From positions 1,843 through 18,575 of the forward strand of contig DIVO01000075.1 of assembly GCA_002428285.1 (NCBI GenBank): DNA of 16,733 nt, read 5' to 3'. Shown in pieces: positions 6,683-13,305 of this stretch. Origin of the DNA: Patescibacteria group bacterium UBA6130. GTDB taxonomy: Bacteria > Patescibacteriota > Microgenomatia > UBA12405 > UBA6130. A program made the translations under genes and the position numbers. Numbering within the stretch: position 1 is the stretch's first letter; every line of letters starts with the position of its first letter. The notes under the pieces were generated by a model. The model made no database searches, was not told where the DNA came from, and saw only the letters and a list, made by a program, of their open reading frames with translations.

Positions 6683-6994
6683 TTAAGATTTTTTCTTTAA
6701 TAATAAATATCGCAAGATATTTTTATCTCTGTTGATGTAGGTGTAAAAATCATTTAGACCTAAGCCCGAAGAGATAAAAGTAAAGATATTATATAAACCA
6801 CTTGTTTTTTTATCGATAGGATAGGCAAAATCCTTTACGCCCATCTCTTTATAAGAAACATCTTCTGCCTTTGCTTTAATCAACTCTTTCTTAATCGATT
6901 CAAGAAGCGACTTAACTTGACTTTTATCTAGCTCTTTACCAGAAACAACTACTAATTCATATTTGATTTTTTTGTTTTCTGTCTTTTTATTCAT
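6683..6994 (-). CDS. rpsF: Small ribosomal subunit protein bS6
   Basis: 103 residues. After a short Lys-rich start the bS6 fold is recognisable: first strand 'YELVVVSG', 'KDFAYPIDKKTSGLYNIFTF' matching the usual 'LAYPIkk...G.Y....F', and final strand 'ILRYLLLKK'. bS6 pairs with bS18 on the platform of the small subunit. It is first in the rpsF-ssb-rpsR group and has its own promoter inside the end of cysS. The leader is only about 40 bases, and I do not see the conserved bS6:bS18 autoregulatory RNA motif found in front of rpsF in many bacteria. The only AAGGG-like sequence is too far from the ATG to be a normal Shine-Dalgarno. Confidence 0.93.
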   Translation of the reverse strand: MNKKTENKKIKYELVVVSGKELDKSQVKSLLESIKKELIKAKAEDVSYKEMGVKDFAYPIDKKTSGLYNIFTFISSGLGLNDFYTYINRDKNILRYLLLKKKS

Positions 6995-7041
6995 TTGTTT
7001 TATACAGTGCTACCCTTAAATTAATGTAATTGACCAGCTTG

Positions 7042-7070
7042 ATTATACGATCAATAAGTATGATCGTCAA
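7042..7070 (-). promoter_or_regulatory. Sigma-70-type promoter for rpsF-ssb-rpsR
   Basis: On the minus strand TTGACG (7070-7065, five of six) is followed after 17 bases by TATAAT (7047-7042, exact). The -35 box is inside the last codons of cysS and the -10 lies just after its stop. Transcription would start near 7035, giving a leader of about 40 bases before rpsF. Confidence 0.7.
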
Positions 7071-8454
7071 GATCAGGAAAAACCTCAACATTGCCATCAG
7101 TGTCAGAAACTACCCAACCTTTCCGTTTAATCTCATCTCTTATTTTATCGGCCTTCTCATAATCGCCCTTAGATCTTAGCTTATTTCTATTATCAACAAG
7201 CTTCTTGATTTCCTCAGAAACAGAAAAATTCCAATCTACTAAATTTAATCCAAAAACCTTATCAGCCATAGTTATAAGTTCAAGCTTATCTCCCAATTTT
7301 ACATCTGAGTCTAAAATCTCCCAGATATAAGCTAAAGCTTGAGGTGTTCCTATGTCATTATTCAATTTTTCCAGTAAATTGTTCTTTAATATTTTTACTT
7401 TCTTTTCATCTTTTGACTCTGCATTTTTTTTCAATCTCCAAACAGCCAATCTCAAACGGTTAAGAGCTTTTTGGGCATTTTTTAATGATTCAAAAGTGAA
7501 ATTAATTGGGCTGGTGTAATGATTGCTCAAGGTCAGATATCTAAAAGCTAAAGGCTCATAACCCTCTTTCTCCAAATCACTCAATAAATAATAATTGCCC
7601 TTAGACTTCCCCATTTTTTCTCCATCGACAAGCATAAATCTTATGTGTACCCAATAATTAACAAATTTCTTGCCTGTAAAACCTTCGGATTGGGCAATTT
7701 CATTTTCATGATGGGGGAAAATATTATCTTCCCCTCCAGAATGAATATCAATACTTTCTCCTAAAGTGTCAAGGCTCATGGCACTACATTCAATGTGCCA
7801 ACCGGGATAACCTACCCCCCAAGGAGAATTCCATTTCATTAAATGCTTGTCGTCCTTAATCCACAAAGAAAAATCATAGGGGCTTCTCTTGCCTTTTATG
7901 GGTTCAAGCCTAGCCCCGGATCTCAGCTGATCAAGGGTTTTGTCTGATAGTTTTCCATAAGACTTAAACTTCTCTACATCAAAACATACTCTATCGGGAA
8001 GTTCATACCCAAAACCTTTTTTTATCAAGCCTTCAATTATCTTTATCATTTGGGGAATATACTCTGTAGCTTTTGTGACAACTACAGGATCAAGTATGTT
8101 AAGTTTTTTTCTGTCTTTAAAATAGGCCTGAGTATAAAATTGAGCGATTTGTTCAGGGGTTTTGCCTTCTTTTTTGGCGGCTTTTTCAATCTTATCTTCT
8201 CCTGTGTCCGCCGCCAACAGATCGTCTTGGGTTAAGTGACCAACATCAGTTATATTTAAAACCTGCTTAACTGTGTAACCATTAAGCTCTAATATCCTTC
8301 TTAGATAATCGGAAACTAAATATCTCCACATATTTCCTATGGAGGCATGAGAATAAACAGTGGGACCGCAATCATACATTCTAACAAAATCCTTTTTTAA
8401 GGGTTTAAACTCTTTTTTTCTTTTTTCGAAAGTATCGTATAAATTGATGATCAC
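7051..8454 (-). CDS. cysS: Cysteinyl-tRNA synthetase
   Basis: 467 residues from a GTG start. It charges tRNA-Cys with cysteine. The class I catalytic domain has the HIGH-type motif HASIGN (36-41) and the KMSKS-type motif KMGKS (280-284). The zinc ligands that select cysteine are present: Cys29 (YDCGPTVY), Cys223 (WHIECSAMS), His248 and Glu252 (FPHHENEIAQSE). The C-terminal helical anticodon domain is complete and ends in the usual 'DKIRDEIKRKGWVVSDT' region. The length is standard. It appears to have its own promoter (extended -10 at 8471-8479) and no Shine-Dalgarno sequence. Its end carries the rpsF promoter. Confidence 0.97.
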   Translation of the reverse strand: MIINLYDTFEKRKKEFKPLKKDFVRMYDCGPTVYSHASIGNMWRYLVSDYLRRILELNGYTVKQVLNITDVGHLTQDDLLAADTGEDKIEKAAKKEGKTPEQIAQFYTQAYFKDRKKLNILDPVVVTKATEYIPQMIKIIEGLIKKGFGYELPDRVCFDVEKFKSYGKLSDKTLDQLRSGARLEPIKGKRSPYDFSLWIKDDKHLMKWNSPWGVGYPGWHIECSAMSLDTLGESIDIHSGGEDNIFPHHENEIAQSEGFTGKKFVNYWVHIRFMLVDGEKMGKSKGNYYLLSDLEKEGYEPLAFRYLTLSNHYTSPINFTFESLKNAQKALNRLRLAVWRLKKNAESKDEKKVKILKNNLLEKLNNDIGTPQALAYIWEILDSDVKLGDKLELITMADKVFGLNLVDWNFSVSEEIKKLVDNRNKLRSKGDYEKADKIRDEIKRKGWVVSDTDGNVEVFPDLDDHTY

Positions 8455-8470
8455 GTGTATATTTTAAGAT

Positions 8471-8479
8471 ATGATACCA
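8471..8479 (-). promoter_or_regulatory. Possible extended -10 promoter for cysS
   Basis: The minus strand reads TGGTATCAT (TGn plus a five-of-six TATAAT). Transcription would start near 8464, about ten bases before the GTG. A second -10-like box, TAAAAT at 8466-8461, would make the message leaderless. Neither has a convincing -35. Confidence 0.35.
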
Positions 8480-8544
8480 TGAGATTTGTTACGTATAAAA
8501 AAATATAAATCTTGTTATGTTTGGAACACCTTAGACAAAGAAAC

Positions 8545-8982
8545 TTATTCTCTCTGTCTCAACTGGTCAGGTGAACTTTTTTTCTTAGTGGCAACTTGAG
8601 GGTTTACACCCTTTGCAGGAGCTGAACTTGGCAAAATATCAAAACTTTCTTCCTCTATCATTTTTGCTTCTTCTTCTCTTTTGGCTTTAAGTTGAGCTAA
8701 AAACTCTTCTTCTTGTTTGTTTTTTTCTTCTTTTACTTGCCTAACCTGCTTTATCTCTGCCTCCACATCTCTGGGCTGTTTTGGTTTGGTTTGTTTTTCG
8801 CTTCCGACAATACCACCATCGACAGAATTTTGTCTTTTTTGATTTTGATCCCCTGAAGTCGACGAAGACAATCCCTTTTCTAAAGCCTCGGGTATTTCCT
8901 TAACAAGGTCTTTAAATCCATCTTTAACACCAGATGCAATACTTCCCTCAGAATATGGTTTAAATCCAGGTTTATCTGCCAT
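8545..8982 (-). CDS. Unknown small, highly charged protein of the dnaX-recR group
   Basis: 145 residues from the ATG at 8982; a TTG one codon upstream is also possible but has no better ribosome site. The N terminus 'GFKPYSEGSIASGVKDGFKDLVKEIPEALEKG' is the most ordered-looking part, with one amphipathic helix. Residues from about 40 to 70 are Gln/Ser/Lys-rich and probably disordered. A Glu/Lys-rich helix (about 74-118) looks like coiled coil, and a basic tail ends in LRQRE. There is no signal peptide, membrane segment or known motif. It follows recR by 32 bases, so it is probably the last gene of the rpsU-to-recR transcript. A DNA- or ribosome-associated structural role is a guess. I do not recognise a family with certainty. 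Confidence 0.65.
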   Translation of the reverse strand: MADKPGFKPYSEGSIASGVKDGFKDLVKEIPEALEKGLSSSTSGDQNQKRQNSVDGGIVGSEKQTKPKQPRDVEAEIKQVRQVKEEKNKQEEEFLAQLKAKREEEAKMIEEESFDILPSSAPAKGVNPQVATKKKSSPDQLRQRE

Positions 8983-9017
8983 CAATTCTTAATTTTAACA
9001 TTTTTAAAACTATTTTC

Positions 9018-9629
9018 CTAAAGCTGCCTTCTTCCCTCAAGAGCTTGAACTAAAGTTCCAGGGTCAGCATAATCCAAATCCGCTCCCATTGGCAAACCAT
9101 GACCAATTCTAGTCACTAAAACTCCCTTGCCGTCTTCATCAATCTTTTTTTTGAGATACATAGCAGTTGCTTCTCCTTCTAATGTGGGATTGGTAGCAAT
9201 TATTATTTCTTCAATCTCAGGATTATCTGAAATCTTATGCATAAGCTGTTCTACAGTCAACTCTTCAGGTCCAACTTGAGCTAAAGGATTAATTACCCCA
9301 CCCAATACATGATATACCCCAGTATATTTACCAGTACTTTCGATAGCTAAAACATCCAAAACTCTTTCCACCACACAAATCCTGTTTTTATTTCTCTTCT
9401 CCGACGAGCAAATTCTACAAGGGTCAGAATCATCAAGATTAAAACAAATAGAACAAGTCTTTACTTCGTTTTTAAGCTGATTAACAGCCGTACTAAATTC
9501 ATCCAAAAATGATTGAGGGGTCTGAAATAAATATAAAGCCAGTCTGGCAGCACTTTTTGGTCCTATGCCAGGTAATCTGTCAAAAAAAGAAATTAGGCTT
9601 TTTAACCCTTTAGGAAGAGAAGATTCCAC
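9018..9629 (-). CDS. recR: Recombination mediator protein RecR
   Basis: 203 residues, the usual length. RecR works with RecO (and RecF) to load RecA on SSB-coated single-stranded DNA. The N-terminal helix-hairpin-helix is 'LPGIGPKSAARLALYL' (19-34). A four-cysteine zinc site follows (Cys59, Cys62, Cys71, Cys74), then a Toprim domain including 'ATNPTLEGEATAMYL' and the end 'RIGHGLPMGADLDYADPGTLVQALEGR'. The GTG start is set by an AAGGA element that overlaps the stop codon of the preceding ybaB, so the two are translationally linked. The dnaX-ybaB-recR order is conserved across bacteria. Confidence 0.97.
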   Translation of the reverse strand: MESSLPKGLKSLISFFDRLPGIGPKSAARLALYLFQTPQSFLDEFSTAVNQLKNEVKTCSICFNLDDSDPCRICSSEKRNKNRICVVERVLDVLAIESTGKYTGVYHVLGGVINPLAQVGPEELTVEQLMHKISDNPEIEEIIIATNPTLEGEATAMYLKKKIDEDGKGVLVTRIGHGLPMGADLDYADPGTLVQALEGRRQL

Positions 9630-9639
9630 GAGTATGTCC

Positions 9640-9897
9640 TTATTTCATGCCAAATAAATCACCCAAAAGAGCCTGGGTTTCTTTAGCGGCTGCTTTTTGA
9701 GTTTTATCGATAGCTTTATTTAAAGTATCTATTATTCTTTGATCTTTTCTGCCATTAATAACCAAATCTTTTATTTTAAAGTCCCCTCCCATGGTAACTT
9801 TCACGTCATTCTCTTCGACTTCAATATTCATTTTTGCCAGCTTCTTTTGCTGAGCTCTAAGTTCCAACATTTTTTTGCCTTGATCAAAAATATTCAT
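9640..9897 (-). CDS. ybaB: YbaB/EbfC nucleoid-associated protein
   Basis: 85 residues, shorter than the roughly 100-110 of most family members; the shortening is at the N terminus, where the first helix begins almost at once (MNIFDQGKKMLELRAQQKK). The central beta region 'VKVTMGGDFKIKDLVINGR' and the C-terminal helix 'LNKAIDKTQKAAAKETQ' are typical. These small dimeric proteins bind DNA with little sequence preference. A clear AAGGAGA ribosome site stands four bases before the ATG. It lies between dnaX and recR, its standard place. Confidence 0.93.
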   Translation of the reverse strand: MNIFDQGKKMLELRAQQKKLAKMNIEVEENDVKVTMGGDFKIKDLVINGRKDQRIIDTLNKAIDKTQKAAAKETQALLGDLFGMK

Positions 9898-9933
9898 GAT
9901 TCTCCTTTTTATATATTTTAAAATTATATTAAA

Positions 9934-11472
9934 TCACTTTCCAAAAATTTCTTTAGCTTGTTCATAAAGATCGTCCGTCGGTGGCTTACTTTTACTATCT
10001 TTCTGAGCTAAAGTACAAAAGACTTTCCAAGGAAAACCCAAAACCTTCTTTATACCGTCTTCAATTATTCTCCTGTTTCTTTCCTCCTCAAGTTTTTGCT
10101 TATGAAAAGGATAAAAAACCTCAATGGTTATTCTGCCTTCGTTTAATTCTGTTGGACGGCATGCCCTTAAAAGCGCCTCAACTGAATGGTTCATGGGTTT
10201 AACTGCCTGCAGAATTTCAGGCCATTTATCGATAAAATCTTTTAATTGAGCCGTGTCTCCCAAGCCCAGCGACGCTTCAGAGTTTACCTCACTGTCTGTC
10301 TCTAAGTCAATTGCTTTTGACCCGCTTAAAGACTTCTTTTTTATTCTCTTTGTCTGATAATTAGCAATCTTTGGCGTAGAATCTAATGCCTTATCAGCTT
10401 CAGGTCCAGAGGAATCTCCTTTTGAAAATACTGAGTCACAGATAAGTATTTGTAATGGCAGGGAAGGAATGATCGCCTCTCTAAGCAGGTTAACTGTGTG
10501 CGCCAATCCCAATGACAAAGCGGTTAGCGAATTCAAATCTGAAATGGCCAATATATCGATATCCGTTTCTTCAGGCTTTGAAGCTCCGGTTTTCGCAATT
10601 ATTAATTTCTGAACATACTCCATCATTCCTCGCAAATACTCATGCCAATCAGCTCCCTCATTTTCCAATTCCTTCGTCAGTTTTAAAGCCGATTTTGTCT
10701 CACCCTTAATAATCATCTCAACCATTTTTTCAGGAGAAAGTTTAATCCACCTCCCTAAAAGATTTTCAGCTTTTTTATGGGTGATTTTTTTTCCTTCAGA
10801 AACAAACAATTGATAAAGCAGTTTATGGGCATCGCGAAAACTCCCTTGAGAAATTGAGGCAATAAGGTCAAGGGAGTTTTCTTCAATTTCTATATCTTCT
10901 CCCTCAACCGCTCTCGCCAAACATCTTTTTACCTCATCTTTGTTGGCTTTTTGGAAAACAACAGAGGTTAAGCGGGAAATAACCGTTTCGGGTACTTTTT
11001 CAGGATTAGTTGTACAAAAAATGAAATAAACATGTTCAGGGGGCTCTTCCAGAGTTTTTAGAATCGCATTGAAAGCTTCATTGGTTAACATATGAACTTC
11101 GTCAATAATATAAATCTTGTTTCTTGCCCTCAAGGGAGAAAGTCCAACTTTTTCTCTAAGTTGTCTGATATCATCAATTCCCCTATTGGAAGCAGCGTCA
11201 ATTTCGATAATATCTAAATTAACTCCTTTTTCCGTAGCTAAACAAACGTCGCATTTATTACACGAATCAATCCCCTTTGGGTTCAAACAACCTAAAGTTT
11301 TTGCTAATATTCTGGCCGATGAAGTCTTTCCTGTCCCCTTTGGTCCGCTAAACAAAAAAGCATGGGGCATATCTTTGCTTTTTAGATTGCTGGTCAACAT
11401 CTCCCGAGCCGAAGCACAATCAAGTTCTGAAATAGTTTTTGGTCTGTATTTTAGATAAAAAGCGTCCATCAT
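9934..11472 (-). CDS. dnaX: DNA polymerase III subunits gamma and tau
   Basis: 512 residues. This is the clamp-loader ATPase. Walker A is GPKGTGKT (43-50), the zinc module uses Cys62, Cys71, Cys74 and Cys77, Walker B is IYIIDEVHML (120-129), sensor 1 is in CTTNPEKVP (153-161) and sensor 2 in GSFRDA (210-215). The clamp-loader collar domain runs to about 350, then a disordered Ser/Lys/Asp-rich linker (352-405), then a short C-terminal domain (408-490) that resembles a reduced tau region. An in-frame A AAA AAG heptamer at codons 377-379 could give a shorter gamma form (separate entry). The ATG overlaps the ybeY stop (ATGA). A second ATG follows immediately, so the exact first residue is uncertain by one. 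Confidence 0.96.
   Translation of the reverse strand: MMDAFYLKYRPKTISELDCASAREMLTSNLKSKDMPHAFLFSGPKGTGKTSSARILAKTLGCLNPKGIDSCNKCDVCLATEKGVNLDIIEIDAASNRGIDDIRQLREKVGLSPLRARNKIYIIDEVHMLTNEAFNAILKTLEEPPEHVYFIFCTTNPEKVPETVISRLTSVVFQKANKDEVKRCLARAVEGEDIEIEENSLDLIASISQGSFRDAHKLLYQLFVSEGKKITHKKAENLLGRWIKLSPEKMVEMIIKGETKSALKLTKELENEGADWHEYLRGMMEYVQKLIIAKTGASKPEETDIDILAISDLNSLTALSLGLAHTVNLLREAIIPSLPLQILICDSVFSKGDSSGPEADKALDSTPKIANYQTKRIKKKSLSGSKAIDLETDSEVNSEASLGLGDTAQLKDFIDKWPEILQAVKPMNHSVEALLRACRPTELNEGRITIEVFYPFHKQKLEEERNRRIIEDGIKKVLGFPWKVFCTLAQKDSKSKPPTDDLYEQAKEIFGK
10336..10342 (-). promoter_or_regulatory. Candidate -1 frameshift site in dnaX (A AAA AAG)
   Basis: Codons ATA AAA AAG (residues 377-379) place the heptamer A AAA AAG in the exact zero-frame phase used by E. 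coli dnaX. A -1 slip would add nine residues (EVFKRVKSN) and stop at a TGA at 10309-10307, giving a product of about 388 residues that ends right after the collar domain. Downstream, GGGTCAA and TTGACTT can pair (two G-U) around AAGCAA, beginning about 12 bases after the heptamer, which is farther than in E. coli. An upstream AAAGAGA is at best weakly Shine-Dalgarno-like. Confidence 0.45.
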
Positions 11473-11834
11473 TCTGACAAATCATTGACTAAATTTTTTA
11501 TTCCGTGTTCGTATAGTTCTTCCAAAACTTCGTCAACCATCCTATTTTCTTCAATGGCTCTTTCTCTTGCCTGGGGAAAACAGATCAACAAATCCCCAAT
11601 TAGTTTTTTATCCCCCACTCTTTCGCCTTTTTGGGGAAAACTTAAAACCTCAGGAATATAATCCATTTTTCTATAATCCTCGTTATATTGCTTAGCCTTT
11701 CTTTTTCCCACAAAAGCCACGCTAAGTTCATAGTCATCACCAATTCCACTTCTAGTTAGAATCTTTCTGATTTTTGACCTGACTTTCTTGTTATCAATCG
11801 GATAACGAGGATCTTTGCTGATAAGAATTCTCAT
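11469..11834 (-). CDS. ybeY: YbeY-family protein with lost metal-binding histidines
   Basis: 121 residues, somewhat shorter than usual (about 140-160). YbeY is an endoribonuclease involved in 16S rRNA maturation. The N-terminal part and 'LSVAFVGKRKAKQYNEDYRKMDYIPEVLSFP' follow the family (normally '...LN..YR..D..TDVLSFP'), as does 'LIGDLLICFPQARERA' (normally 'LGDI.I....A..QA'). The catalytic motif HGxLHLxGYDH should come next; here it reads HGIKNLVNDLSE and stops. Only the first of three metal-binding histidines (residue 110) remains. The frame runs directly into the dnaX start (ATGA overlap), so no missing end is hidden by a frameshift. It overlaps yqeY in the same way. Either it is non-catalytic or it works without the classical site. 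Confidence 0.82.
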   Translation of the reverse strand: MRILISKDPRYPIDNKKVRSKIRKILTRSGIGDDYELSVAFVGKRKAKQYNEDYRKMDYIPEVLSFPQKGERVGDKKLIGDLLICFPQARERAIEENRMVDEVLEELYEHGIKNLVNDLSE

Positions 11835-12274
11835 GATTTGTCTAATTTTTGTTTTACTAACTGGGCAACTAAGGATCCATCTGCCTTACCCTGAACTTTA
11901 GCCATTACTTTACCCATAGCTGCGCCGAAATCATCATCTGCGACAACATTTTCTTCAATAATTTTTTCGAGTTCCTTCGCATCCATCATCTTAGGAAGAT
12001 ACTCTTTTAAAACGTTGATCTCATATTCTTCGTTTTCTGCCAGATCCTGTCTATCGCCTTTATTAAATAACTCTAAAGCCTCCTTTTTGCTCTTAAGCTC
12101 TTTATTCAATATTCTCAAAACCTCCTCTTCATCCACCTTACCACTGACACTGGATTCTTGAGCTTTTTGCAAAAGAGAAAGCAGATACCTTAAAGCCTGA
12201 GCTTTTTTAGTATCTCCACTTTTTAAAGCTCGTCTAGCATCTTCACGAATTTTTTCAAACATAGAATTATCCAT
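11831..12274 (-). CDS. yqeY: GatB/YqeY domain protein
   Basis: 147 residues from the ATG at 12274. YqeY proteins share the helical tail domain of the GatB amidotransferase subunit and are thought to bind tRNA; the actual role is unsettled. The sequence is typical: 'MFEKIREDARRALKSGDTKK' and 'LRYLLSLLQKAQ', then 'EKIIEENVVADDDFGAAMGKVMAKVQGKADGSLVAQLVKQKL' at the end. Three ATG codons are possible (12289, 12274, 12262). I chose 12274 because a purine-rich AAAGAAG precedes it and its overlap with the rpsU stop (ATGGATAA) suggests coupling; 12262 is also reasonable. The rpsU-yqeY pair is common in bacteria. It overlaps ybeY by four bases. Confidence 0.93.
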   Translation of the reverse strand: MDNSMFEKIREDARRALKSGDTKKAQALRYLLSLLQKAQESSVSGKVDEEEVLRILNKELKSKKEALELFNKGDRQDLAENEEYEINVLKEYLPKMMDAKELEKIIEENVVADDDFGAAMGKVMAKVQGKADGSLVAQLVKQKLDKS

Positions 12275-12467
12275 TTGATCTTCTTTCATTTATATCAATA
12301 CGGTGATCAATTTCTTTTTGTCTTTTATATCTCTTCCGAGAAGGTTTTTCATAGTGAACTTTTTCTCTGACTATATCAATAATTCCTTCCTCCATAAAAA
12401 TTCTCCTAAATCTATTGATTAGTTCACCTTTTGATTCATTTCTTTTCCTCTTTACTACTATAGCCAC
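12267..12467 (-). CDS. rpsU: Small ribosomal subunit protein bS21
   Basis: 66 residues from the GTG at 12467. The longest frame starts at an ATG seven codons earlier, but that ATG abuts a near-perfect Shine-Dalgarno (AAAGGAGGTG, 12485-12476), and the GTG lies ten bases after GGAGG, giving the expected start AIVVKRKRNESKGELINRFR. bS21 is a small, very basic protein near the 16S rRNA 3' end that helps initiation. The body 'FRRIFMEEGIIDIVREKVHYEKPSRKRYKRQKE' is typical, although the common family motif around '...FKR...GIL.E.RRR..YEKPS' is only partly kept. It heads the rpsU-to-recR group, with its own promoter and a leader hairpin. Confidence 0.93.
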   Translation of the reverse strand: MAIVVKRKRNESKGELINRFRRIFMEEGIIDIVREKVHYEKPSRKRYKRQKEIDHRIDINERRSNG

Positions 12468-12475
12468 GAAAAAAA

Positions 12476-12485
12476 CACCTCCTTT
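12476..12485 (-). promoter_or_regulatory. Strong Shine-Dalgarno that fixes the rpsU start
   Basis: AAAGGAGGTG on the minus strand is almost a full match to the 16S rRNA tail. It is ten bases before the GTG at 12467 and would be part of the coding region if the upstream ATG (12488) were used. Confidence 0.85.
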
Positions 12486-12514
12486 CAAATAAATATTTCT
12501 ATTAGTTACACCAA

Positions 12515-12531
12515 AACCGCATAATGCGGCT
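12515..12531 (-). promoter_or_regulatory. Small hairpin in the rpsU leader
   Basis: The minus strand reads AGCCGCA, TTA, TGCGGTT: a 7-bp stem (one G-U) with a three-base loop, followed by further Ts. It lies just after the expected transcription start (about 12536) and about 30 bases before the ribosome site. It could stabilise the 5' end or act as an attenuator; which one cannot be told from sequence. Confidence 0.4.
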
Positions 12532-12542
12532 ACTTAATTCTT

Positions 12543-12571
12543 AGTGTATCGTGCTTTGGTCAAAATGACAA
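12543..12571 (-). promoter_or_regulatory. Probable promoter for the rpsU-to-recR group
   Basis: TTGTCA (12571-12566, five of six) is followed after 17 bases by TACACT (12548-12543, four of six but with the key first, second and last positions). It lies directly after the hairpin that ends the surface operon and gives a leader of about 70 bases. Confidence 0.45.
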
Positions 12572-12575
12572 TATG

Positions 12576-12608
12576 AAATACTACGGATTTAAACCCGTAG
12601 TATTTTTT
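12576..12608. terminator. Hairpin between the surface operon and rpsU
   Basis: AAATACTACGG (12576-12586) and CCGTAGTATTT (12595-12605) form an 11-bp perfect stem around an eight-base loop. The T-run (12603-12608) follows the stem on the plus strand. On the minus strand the right-hand stem ends in TATTTC, a shorter run. Since both neighbouring operons are on the minus strand, its natural job is to end the surface operon, though the T-run geometry is better in the other direction. Confidence 0.6.
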
Positions 12609-12699
12609 AACTGAATTTATAGTTTATTAAAAAAGCGGGTATATCCTAGATTAAAGAGGTTTATAGAGATGTAGATACCTAATATATTTAGAAGAAATA

Positions 12700-13302
12700 C
12701 TACTGGCTATTTACTTCCAAGCATTTCAGCCAATCTCTGGTGTTAACTTGTCCATTTTTATCAAAATCATATGCAGCATCTGCCGTTCCAAATTTAGTGG
12801 AGAATTCATCGCTGTCGCACTGAGATACTAATTCCGAAGATCCTGCAGAGGAGGTCGATGATGGGGCCTGAGAAACCGTTGGCTTAGTAGTGGGAGAAGG
12901 AGAAGGTGTAATGGTAACTTTGGCTTCCTCAGTTTTTAAAGTGTAAGGTGTCCCGTTATTATCATAGATAACCTCCCCTACTCTAATTCTAAAATAATAG
13001 TTTGTGCTTGGTTTCAAAGGTGACAAAACCACCCTGTGAGTGTTGGATTCACTGCTCTCAACCGCCCTTAACAATAAACTTCCCTGGTTTGTGCCGTATT
13101 CAACAACTCCTATTGAGGGTTTATCGCTTTGCCAAGTTATCGTTGCCGAAGATTCCTGAGCAACAATCTTAACGTTTTTAGGCTCTACATCCAAAGAAGC
13201 ACCGCTAAAATAAGTCTTTGCCACCCTCATACCCAATACAGCGGCAATACCAGCTAAGATTAAAATCAAAACAATCAAGACTATTTTTATATTTTTTCTC
13301 AT
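12700..13302 (-). CDS. Membrane-anchored fibronectin-III-like protein with a C-terminal EF-hand (dockerin-like) loop
   Basis: 200 residues. A signal anchor (about 7-27) is followed by a beta-sandwich (38-123) like fibronectin type III or purple acid phosphatase N domains ('ITWQSDKPSIGVVEYGT', then 'LSPLKPSTNYYFRIRV'). A Pro/Ser/Thr linker comes next (131-155). The end holds one calcium-loop pattern, DFDKNGQVNTRD (179-190), with D, D, N, N and D at the ligand positions, flanked by Cys162 and Cys194 that could pair. This resembles half of a type I dockerin. It is the last gene of the surface operon, three bases after the LPETG protein, and ends before the hairpin at 12576. No enzymatic motif is seen; I read it as a surface adaptor. 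Confidence 0.8.
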   Translation of the reverse strand: MRKNIKIVLIVLILILAGIAAVLGMRVAKTYFSGASLDVEPKNVKIVAQESSATITWQSDKPSIGVVEYGTNQGSLLLRAVESSESNTHRVVLSPLKPSTNYYFRIRVGEVIYDNNGTPYTLKTEEAKVTITPSPSPTTKPTVSQAPSSTSSAGSSELVSQCDSDEFSTKFGTADAAYDFDKNGQVNTRDWLKCLEVNSQ

Positions 13303-13305
13303 TTT

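Noticed and set aside
6995..7041. bS6:bS18 autoregulatory leader RNA before rpsF
   Set aside because: The leader from the promoter at 7042-7070 is only about 40 bases and I cannot find the expected stem with its conserved bulge.
7040..7056. Terminator of cysS from TTGAT/ATCAA pairing
   Set aside because: Only five base pairs, AT-rich, without a T-run, and it overlaps the rpsF -10 box.
12468..12488. ATG at 12488 as the rpsU start
   Set aside because: It abuts the AAAGGAGGTG ribosome site, which would then be coding. The GTG at 12467 has correct spacing and gives the usual bS21 start.
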